Part shown: piece by piece, positions 32,801 through 38,576 of the stretch
Position numbering within the stretch: position 1 is the stretch's first letter
How the letters are laid out: each line of letters opens with the position of its first letter
Origin: a virus
DNA: 64,000 nucleotides
Reading direction: 5' to 3' (one strand)
Virus record (IMG/VR): IMGVR_UViG_3300018080_000098
Coordinates: 62,001-126,000 of that record
Notes under the pieces: generated by a model
The model's database searches: none
What the model saw: only the letters and a program-made list of their open reading frames with translations
What the model was told of the DNA's origin: nothing
Program-made: the position numbers and the translations under genes

Positions 32801-34616
32801 AAGAAAATTCTGATTTAGAAATGGTAATGGTGCCTAAATTACCGCCAACTGCGTCTTCATAAACAGAAGCAAAAGAAGGCTGGTCGTCTACAGACCCAAC
32901 CGGAGAATTTTTAGCTTGGAGAATGGGAGAGTTGGTGCTAGCAGAACCTAATCCACGATAAACGTGCAGTCCATACCCAGTGGTAGAGGTTTGCTCGAAT
33001 ACGAGAGGAGCGCCATCAATATCCAGGTGTTTATCGTTGGCGTAGATCATATCCCAGGTAATGAATCCACCACTATTAAGTTCATTAATAGCACCAACAA
33101 TATTTTTTGTTGTGGTGTCTAACGTGACATCAGCGGTAGAGTTAAATGGGATATCTCCAGACCCGTGAGCTTCAAACAGAATGTCGCTGCTGGCGTGATT
33201 AGGAACACTTAGAGTTAAATCATAAGCAGCAGTATCAACATGCATGTTGAGCGTGCGGCCTGAACTAATAGTGGTATTGCCGCCACTTTGGATAACTAAT
33301 TGAGCGGAGCTGCCTGTATCAGCAGAAATATAAATAGCGCCGCCGTTGGTGGTTTGGATATAGCTAACTCCAGTACCTTCATTTTTAATATCAAATCCGT
33401 AACCGCCGTTATCAGTACCAGCGGTAATGTTCACCTGTCGATCTACAGAGGCAACAAAATTTAATCCGGGGTTAAAATTGACACTTCCATTAGCGTTGGT
33501 AAAGTTAATATTTCCTGTACTACAACTAACATTCCAATTACCACTACTTTGTGTCCAAGTAGAGCTACTACCAGCATTGTGAGAAATACCATTGGTGGAC
33601 GTTATGGCAACTGTACTGTTTGTACCATCTGCAGTTAAATAAAGGTGCCCGTTAATAGCAGCTGTGCCCAGATTGAGGACACCTGTTGCAGCTTCTGCAT
33701 CGAAGTACGTGTTGCCATTTGTATCGTCGATAGTAAAGTTGTACGGGGAAGATAGCCGCCAGGTCAGATTCCTGGCGTCCATCGTTACTAATCCTGCGGA
33801 TACGCCGAAGGCGTCGTAGGCCTGATCTAGATCGTTTCCGTCCCCAGTATTGATTTTCACCCACGTGGTGCCATCGTGGGCGAGCTCCCACTCGCTCGTG
33901 CTGCTGTTGTAGCGGATGCCAGGATCGTTGGAGCCTGTTTGGAGAGCAGTGATAGTTTTCGTATTGGCTGCTGTGGGGCCGAGCTCGAGGTTCTGTGCTT
34001 TGATGACGGTGCCTCCACCGTCTACCTGGGTAACCGCGTAGATATAGTCGGGGCTGTTACCTCCCGACCATCCGATGTTGCCGCCACCCGTAGTGTCCCA
34101 CAGCAGGTCTGCTCCACTGCTACCCACCAGGTAGAAGTCTCCGCTCTGCTTGAAGCGGAAGAGTTCTTGGTAAGCTAAGGCGGCATTGGTGTAGCCCATC
34201 GAGAACAGGTCTGCTTCCTGGGGTGGGCTGTTGGTCTGAATGTCGTGGGTGATACGGAACGCGATGTCGTCGTCGGTAGGGCTACCGGAATCGCGGACCT
34301 TGAAGTCGGTTATCCAACCGGTGCCGCTGGTGAGCTTTCGAACGGTAAGCAGGTGATCGGAGTTGTGCGCGTCGTTTAGGGTGAGCGCGTCTTGCGCTTC
34401 GTATGCATCTACTGTGAGGGCGGACTCGGAAAACGAGGAGAGGCTTTTGAGCTTGGTCTCACCACCGTTCAGAACTTGGAGGACCTCGTTCCCAGTGCCT
34501 CCCCTTTCAAGCGTGATAACGTTTCCGGTAGCCTCGGTGTAATTGTGGTGGATGGTGTCGTCACCACTGTACACCCCAAAACCAGCGTCGAACCAAACTG
34601 GTGTTTTGTTCGCCAT
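29892..34616 (-). CDS. Giant repetitive tail fibre, 1574 aa
   Basis: Residues 1-300 resemble parts of the 904-aa fibre (GNDLDQAYDAFG against GNDLQQAYDAFG, followed by matching strands). From about 540 (AND KHLDIDGAPLVFEQTS) to 1400 are roughly nine diverged repeats of 60-120 residues, each with a core like YYGVYAEGSATGSSVKTGFY then WDYGLYS, a pattern of long beta-helical or beta-prism fibre shafts. The last 120 residues (IKEIEVVCYHQNVPTSGAKV, ITLSGLSSTVDNTQYSYYVQ) match the C-terminus of the 416-aa fibre and are probably the receptor tip. Base composition changes inside the gene near 33660: the shaft and tip are A+T-rich, the first 315 codons are not. Confidence 0.8.
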   Translation of the reverse strand: MANKTPVWFDAGFGVYSGDDTIHHNYTEATGNVITLERGGTGNEVLQVLNGGETKLKSLSSFSESALTVDAYEAQDALTLNDAHNSDHLLTVRKLTSGTGWITDFKVRDSGSPTDDDIAFRITHDIQTNSPPQEADLFSMGYTNAALAYQELFRFKQSGDFYLVGSSGADLLWDTTGGGNIGWSGGNSPDYIYAVTQVDGGGTVIKAQNLELGPTAANTKTITALQTGSNDPGIRYNSSTSEWELAHDGTTWVKINTGDGNDLDQAYDAFGVSAGLVTMDARNLTWRLSSPYNFTIDDTNGNTYFDAEAATGVLNLGTAAINGHLYLTADGTNSTVAITSTNGISHNAGSSSTWTQSSGNWNVSCSTGNINFTNANGSVNFNPGLNFVASVDRQVNITAGTDNGGYGFDIKNEGTGVSYIQTTNGGAIYISADTGSSAQLVIQSGGNTTISSGRTLNMHVDTAAYDLTLSVPNHASSDILFEAHGSGDIPFNSTADVTLDTTTKNIVGAINELNSGGFITWDMIYANDKHLDIDGAPLVFEQTSTTGYGLHVYRGLGSASTNSPILQAKNSPVGSVDDQPSFASVYEDAVGGNLGTITISKSEFSSTTGVTNADVHAYYGTLSADAADSGGTFRAFSAAGTTVGSWTNQYGFYADANFDYGLYSESLAAVVLAPASSSAGSTHVVDSQYTSPGLASGAIIYHYRAKPTGDAGDNAGGSYYGYLAEGTATGSATKRAFYADQNWEESFYGLAKAYITDSFTTADSCLQVVSSSTTLGAGVVLNGIESQINGHASDPGTASIRGFYANGTATGSAVKYGFYADTAWDYGLYSGAKIYATLSSISSGVNVYDAVVTTSGLGAPDLVGFNFDVTESATDASKIRGVNLSLTPDASASNDTIGVLVDGDWDYGLNSASPVFVEPTPSTATAGLYSVYGGGYDASGAALGATSSVLVYHATITPNAADNSNAYYMGFYAAGSTTGSANKIAFFTDSNWDYGLYTTALSFVGVTPGSAPGGTVSVSDNRYSAASAALGLGDAVRVLNANITANAADNASSGYYGVYAEGSATGSSVKTGFYTDDNWDWGAFVSSSRNYFKSEPANGGGSAAWWTVESIIATDAAGLASNDKVACYKASITDDNNDGGAFYYGLYVTTTDNGSASKRGIYFDSTWPADHYAFWISSGLWSGTEDFGTVTSDINYVDLNLSGRLNSSIEGRCINLDISPDASQSDGSSWYGVRANMQNANANDSVGSFAFHANDNWHYGLYVGNDLSKQQAPGEGTIHVESLSSSAVASGTYYGYSYYHTRHASDTAGALNSFYAQADSASTDLDMCAFNAGNNCTYGVYSSAGSNLFQRGSGEWTALGAAVVNISNSNSSNTSPALFVGSLNTTSSGKCLELNHAYAGGNTEDTRRAIVFNATKTNVRQAPTSSFQENMTNTTTSYWQYQCTTSAQRWYTLGTAARTICAPLYIPHASTIKEIEVVCYHQNVPTSGAKVTLYRHPVNAGSPSISTSLGTTTGALSSGVQTITLSGLSSTVDNTQYSYYVQFLNGVTASSSASYVYIVRVEYDITDFSAGCGW
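30590..32990 (-). repeat. Protein-level repeat array of the 1574-aa fibre shaft
   Basis: About nine units, each ending in a diverged WDYGLY core: NFDYGLYSE, AWDYGLYSG, DWDYGLNSA, NWDYGLYTT, NWDWGAFVS, NWHYGLYVG and NCTYGVYSS among them, usually preceded by G(F/V)Y(A/T)(D/E). Units differ enough in DNA that simple slippage is no longer likely. Spacing is 60-120 codons and not uniform, with some units lacking the ATGSAxK element. Confidence 0.7.
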
Positions 34617-34676
34617 AATAGAGCCTCAGGCGTGAGTAGTTGGAAGGTGGGCTACTGCAGCTCGCAGCCCCAATCA

Positions 34677-34714
34677 AACGCGGGAGAGGGAGGTTTGTTT
34701 CCCTCTCCCGCGTT
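34677..34714 (-). terminator. Strong hairpin, probable transcription terminator
   Basis: A perfect 15-bp inverted repeat with an 8-nt loop: left arm 34677-34691, right arm 34700-34714, G+C-rich (CGCGGGAGAGGGA). In the minus-strand RNA the stem is followed by UUGAUU, a short imperfect U-tract. It lies 18 bp after the stop of the 904-aa fibre gene and 60 bp before the start of the 1574-aa gene, so it would end the 904-aa transcript. It is by far the strongest hairpin I see in the window. Confidence 0.8.
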
Positions 34715-34732
34715 CTCAGAGACTACGAACTA

Positions 34733-37447
34733 CTACAGGCTGACGCGTGTGCCAATCTGGATGACGAACTTGTTGGCAGCGGTGATGACTCCGACTTTCT
34801 GCACAACAGAGGCACCAGGAGTAGTAGAAACTGCTCCGTCCGCATTCATGTACACGTACTCGCCAGTGTCAGCAGCGGCCAATGCACTACTAGATGTCAC
34901 CTCTCCAGCGAGTGCGATTTCGATGTCTACACCGATCGCGCCACCGTTCAGCGCTACACCAATAGCGCGGCTGGCTGCTGCCACCCCCTGGTCTGCCTGG
35001 TACACCGTATTAGCTGCACCGTTATCCAAGGCTACGAGGTCACCTGTGGTGATGGCTTCTGCAGCTGGGTAAGTGATGGTGGTGTCGCCAACACCAGCAA
35101 CAGCTGTATCCAACGCGAGCAGCGCACTCACTATGGATGTTTCCGCTCCGATGTAGGTACCACCAGTGATGTCCTGGTTGACCGCGTCGTTGTAGGTGAG
35201 AGAGTTTCCTGCGGACCCACGTGCCTCGAACGTGATGTCCCCAGTTGCCCCAGCGACGAGGTCTACGTCGGTAGTTCCGTCGTTCACACCAATCGTGATA
35301 GTGCGGTCGCCATCGGTTCCGATGTTGATACCAAAGTCATCATCATCGTTACCGATGTTTATGGCACCCCCATCGGAATTTAGCGATAACGTAGTACCAG
35401 CATCCAGGTCCATCGTAGTTGTGGCATCTAGACCGATTGAGGTGGTAGCTGTTACTGTGGTGCTAGTTGTGGAGTCAATAGCCACAGCGCCATCCGAATC
35501 GATGTCGATGTCGTCGGCTACCAAGTAGACTTCCGTAGCATCGTTGCTACCTACTTGGATGGTCCGTGCGCCACCAGTACCAACGTTGATATTCTGCGCT
35601 ACAGCATCATCACCAACGTTAATGACTCCTCCAGACGAGTTTATGGAGAGTATGCCACCAGCATCTAGATCCATTGTCGTTGTGGAGGTTGCTGCAACTG
35701 CCCCGTCCGAATCGATGTCGATGTCGTCGGCTACCAAGTAGACTTCCGTAGCATCGTTGCTACCTACTTGGATGGTCCGTGCGCCACCAGTACCAACGTT
35801 GATGTTTTGAGCTACTGCATCGTTACCAACGTTAATTACGTCGCCAGAGGAATTGATGGACACTGCACCGGTTCCATCGATATCCACTGTTGTACCAGCT
35901 ACTCCTACTGGGATGGCCCCGCCAGCACCAACGTTGAAGGCTGTGCCATCGAAGTCCATATCGCCGCCGTCCACATCTAGTGTGGTAGCGTTGAGATCGA
36001 CTGTTTGCCCAGTACCATCAAGTGTTAGTGTGCCTCCAGTAGAGGTGACTGTCACACCACCACCACCTGTGAGGCTGAGCAGGTTCGCACCTGTAGTCGA
36101 CACCGTCATGGTGTTCGCGTTGGTCAGCGTGCGCCCAGCCGTACCGTCGAACGTGATGTTGGTGCCTACGAGGCCAGCGAAATTTACTTCGCGCTCGTTC
36201 ACGCCGCCAGTGGACCCAAGGATCAACGCATCATTGGTCTCGTCGACCCGCAGGAAATCGTCACCATTGTCATCTGTCCAGATAATGTCCCAGTCGGAAC
36301 CAGCTGTAACTTCCCAAGTAAGGTCCCCTGTGGCATCGAGGGTAACTGTTGCCGGTCCACCACCGAAGGCATCGTAGGCTTGCTGCAAGTCGTTACCGAG
36401 GGAACTACCGACAGCTGTCCAGTTCATTCCATCAGCATCACAGAAGTAGATTTTACCACCAGCAGCGGTGCTCATGCATATGTCACCAGTGGTACCAGTG
36501 ACGTTTCCATCCGGGTCTCCGTTGTACACGAAGATGGATCCGTTGATCGAACCTTCTTCGTCAGCGAGTGTTAGGATCGCCTGTTCGGTCGCGCCACGTG
36601 TAATTGTTGCGCCACCATTTTTATTCATTGTCAGGCGCGCGTCTGCGTACCCGTTGTACACCTCGAATAGGTTGTCGTCTGTATTCAGCGCGTAGTTGAC
36701 GGGTCCTACGTTTGCTGTGAACGCAGCGTTGACTTCGAGTGAGGTGTCATTAGTAATCGAGTCGACTCTTCTAATGTCTATTGTTGTACCGTTATCGAGG
36801 TCAACTTCGATGGCATCGCCCACCTGTAGCTCTGTGGTGAACGACGAGTTGGTAGCGGTTAGTGTTGTCCCGTTTGTGGTGTAGTTGTCGCGCGTGAGCG
36901 CTACACCCAAACCACCTTGCGCGATTGTGGTTCCTTCGGGAACAATCTTCAGATCGCCACTCGTGGTAGTGAAGTGGGATGTAACTGCAGCCGCGAAGTT
37001 AATCGCCTGATCTACACTAGCTGTGATGGTCAGTGTATCAGTAGAGGCGTCACCGATATCGGTGTCGCCATTGAAGGTTGCAGAGCCTGTTACTGTCTCC
37101 GCACCGTCCACATCGAGGTCACCCTTGATAGTAACTGTTTGCCCCACGCGTCCGATGTTGATATCGGTGGCGTTCGTTCCGCCGATATTAAACGCTTGCA
37201 CAGCATCCGTATCGATGCCTACACCGAACTGCACCACCGTTGCGTTCGTTCCACCGATGACCAGCGCTTCCGCTGCGTCTTTATCGATGTTTGCACCGAA
37301 CTCGACAGCAGTCGCGTTCGTTCCACCTACTGTCAGAACGCCACCACCGGAACCAAAGTCAACTGATGCTGCCAGAAGACCATCGTTGTCGGAGTCCAGT
37401 TGTGTGACTGATCCAGCGTTAATCCAAAGTGCTTCTCTGTCTGCCAT
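34733..37447 (-). CDS. Tail fibre with internal tandem repeats and shared C-terminal module, 904 aa
   Basis: Residues 1-110 hold short beta repeats (VLTVGGTNATAVEFGANIDK, LVIGGTNATVVQFGVGIDTD). A middle part (GNDLQQAYDAFGGGPATVTL) matches the 1574-aa fibre. Residues about 500-750 are a Gly/Asp/Thr-rich shaft with 71-residue repeats, each with INSSGxVINVGxDAVAQNIN and TIQVGSNDATEVYLVADDID, typical of elongated beta-structured spikes. The last 115 residues are the beta-module shared with the 204-, 248- and 1474-aa proteins (AITTGDLVALDNGAANTVY, YVYMNADGAVSTTPGASVV). The ATG at 37447 has AAGGAAAGGGG upstream. A strong hairpin follows the stop, suggesting high and separate expression of this gene and the 156-aa gene before it. 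Confidence 0.78.
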   Translation of the reverse strand: MADREALWINAGSVTQLDSDNDGLLAASVDFGSGGGVLTVGGTNATAVEFGANIDKDAAEALVIGGTNATVVQFGVGIDTDAVQAFNIGGTNATDINIGRVGQTVTIKGDLDVDGAETVTGSATFNGDTDIGDASTDTLTITASVDQAINFAAAVTSHFTTTSGDLKIVPEGTTIAQGGLGVALTRDNYTTNGTTLTATNSSFTTELQVGDAIEVDLDNGTTIDIRRVDSITNDTSLEVNAAFTANVGPVNYALNTDDNLFEVYNGYADARLTMNKNGGATITRGATEQAILTLADEEGSINGSIFVYNGDPDGNVTGTTGDICMSTAAGGKIYFCDADGMNWTAVGSSLGNDLQQAYDAFGGGPATVTLDATGDLTWEVTAGSDWDIIWTDDNGDDFLRVDETNDALILGSTGGVNEREVNFAGLVGTNITFDGTAGRTLTNANTMTVSTTGANLLSLTGGGGVTVTSTGGTLTLDGTGQTVDLNATTLDVDGGDMDFDGTAFNVGAGGAIPVGVAGTTVDIDGTGAVSINSSGDVINVGNDAVAQNINVGTGGARTIQVGSNDATEVYLVADDIDIDSDGAVAATSTTTMDLDAGGILSINSSGGVINVGDDAVAQNINVGTGGARTIQVGSNDATEVYLVADDIDIDSDGAVAIDSTTSTTVTATTSIGLDATTTMDLDAGTTLSLNSDGGAINIGNDDDDFGINIGTDGDRTITIGVNDGTTDVDLVAGATGDITFEARGSAGNSLTYNDAVNQDITGGTYIGAETSIVSALLALDTAVAGVGDTTITYPAAEAITTGDLVALDNGAANTVYQADQGVAAASRAIGVALNGGAIGVDIEIALAGEVTSSSALAAADTGEYVYMNADGAVSTTPGASVVQKVGVITAANKFVIQIGTRVSL
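35493..35590 (-). repeat. 98-bp direct repeat, copy 1
   Basis: These 98 bases are identical to 35706-35803, 213 bp (71 codons) away, within the shaft of the 904-aa fibre gene. Perfect DNA identity, not just protein similarity, points to a recent duplication or ongoing gene conversion between the two units. Confidence 0.9.
35706..35803 (-). repeat. 98-bp direct repeat, copy 2
   Basis: Identical to 35493-35590. The offset is a whole number of codons, so recombination between copies would add or remove 71 residues from the fibre shaft without breaking the frame. Confidence 0.9.
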
Positions 37448-37465
37448 GGGTTGCCCCTTTCCTTT

Positions 37466-37936
37466 TTAGAGTCCACGATTCGCGAAGTAAGCGCTGGCCT
37501 TTTCAACCCACGGCTGGAGGGTTGCCTTGTCTCTGCCAGCTGGTTCCGGTCCGTTGCCCGACATGTTCACGTATCGGACAACGAGATTTTTTTCTTTTCT
37601 CGTAATCTGTTCCACCCCACTAACAGCGGGGTCTATGGTTGGATCTCCAGTCGCCGCCTCGAACAGCTTTTCTGTACTTGGGTTGCCGATAATCCAAGTA
37701 CCATTCACTTTCACGGCAGGAGGAGGCATCGTTTCAATTGCATCCATCATCCGTTGGTTGGTGGTCTCAATAATGTCTGTGGACGCATTGAAGGTAAGCT
37801 TGTACACTTTACTCTTAGTAACGTCTTCGACATCCCCACGCCACGCAAAGAACACTTCGATGTTTCCAGAGCCATCGATAAACCCCGCTTCAGTAAGCGC
37901 GGTAATCAGCGTGGTTTTGACTTTGTATTTCGCCAT
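37466..37936 (-). CDS. Hypothetical protein upstream of the 904-aa fibre, 156 aa
   Basis: Starts MAKYKVKTTLITALTEAGFI; this ATG at 37936 has AGGGAGGC upstream, while an in-frame ATG at 38020 would only add a non-conserved tail in the leader. The protein is alpha/beta (NIEVFFAWRGDVEDVTKSKV, YKLTFNASTDIIETTNQRMM) with a basic stretch ITRKEKNLVVRYVNMSG. It lies 18 bp before the 904-aa fibre and shares its transcription unit, bounded by a 164-bp leader and the hairpin at 34677. A chaperone or attachment protein for that fibre is possible; I do not recognise the family. Confidence 0.6.
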   Translation of the reverse strand: MAKYKVKTTLITALTEAGFIDGSGNIEVFFAWRGDVEDVTKSKVYKLTFNASTDIIETTNQRMMDAIETMPPPAVKVNGTWIIGNPSTEKLFEAATGDPTIDPAVSGVEQITRKEKNLVVRYVNMSGNGPEPAGRDKATLQPWVEKASAYFANRGL

Positions 37937-38100
37937 GCGGCTGCCTCCCTGAACTGTTTCCGTTTGTAAACGGTTGGTTTTACTGCCGTGAAATCCTGAA
38001 GCAGGTGCAAAAGAACACACCCAGCCTTCACTGTTTCGCTATACAATAACTTGGTTTTTTGTGGGATAGAGAGGAGGGAAAGGAAGGGATTTCTGGCAGG
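37937..38100 (-). promoter_or_regulatory. 164-bp non-coding leader, probable promoter region
   Basis: The largest or second-largest gap in the window, before the 156-aa gene. It contains a palindrome CCGTTTACAAACGG at 37960-37973 close to the ribosome-binding site, an A+T-rich segment around 38020-38060 with AAGTTATTGTATAGCG, and a pyrimidine-rich run at its upstream end. The CTTGTAAAAT box is absent. A promoter for the unit ended by the hairpin at 34677 is likely, but no consensus can be proved. Confidence 0.4.
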
Positions 38101-38565
38101 CTACGTTTCCGACTCGCGTTCCACCGCGACCTGGTCGAAGGAAGCATCGTCTACCCTGTCCAGAGCCTCGTTTACCGCAGGTGCCGACATGTGCCACACG
38201 TGCCCTTCCCACCCCGAATCGTACTCCTCACCCTCCACCTCCTGAGTACTCCTAACGAACTCGTGGTTGTGCTCGAGGTACCAAGCCCGCAGAAGGTCGT
38301 CAGCACGATTCAGAATCGAGTTCCGGGTCTCGTGGCCCAGTTGCGAAATCATGAGCGCCGCTTTGGGGCGGTCTCCACTTCGGTGATCTACCATCACCCC
38401 GACGTACACCGGGTCGTCGTCATCGAGGTCCATTTGGCCACCACCAGAAACTACCACCACATTGCTCAGGAAATCCACGAGGTCGTCCACCTCGGGGTCC
38501 TTCCGAATGTAGTCAGCACGTTTCCGCTGTTTTTTCCAGCCCTTCAGTTTCTGTGGAGTCGACAT
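38101..38565 (-). CDS. Hypothetical protein, 154 aa
   Basis: Begins MSTPQKLKGWKKQRKRADYI with a strongly basic N-terminus, then an acidic helix-rich middle (DPEVDDLVDFLSNVV, QMDLDDDDPVYVGVMVDH) and a helical part LGHETRNSILNRADDLLRAW. The C-terminus is acidic. The ATG at 38565 with GAGGAG upstream is chosen over ATG 38697, which would run through the coding end of the 930-aa gene. Charge distribution would fit an assembly or nucleic-acid-associated factor, but the family is unknown. It ends the adhesin block before the leader at 37937. Confidence 0.6.
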   Translation of the reverse strand: MSTPQKLKGWKKQRKRADYIRKDPEVDDLVDFLSNVVVVSGGGQMDLDDDDPVYVGVMVDHRSGDRPKAALMISQLGHETRNSILNRADDLLRAWYLEHNHEFVRSTQEVEGEEYDSGWEGHVWHMSAPAVNEALDRVDDASFDQVAVERESET

Positions 38566-38576
38566 TCTCACGCTCC

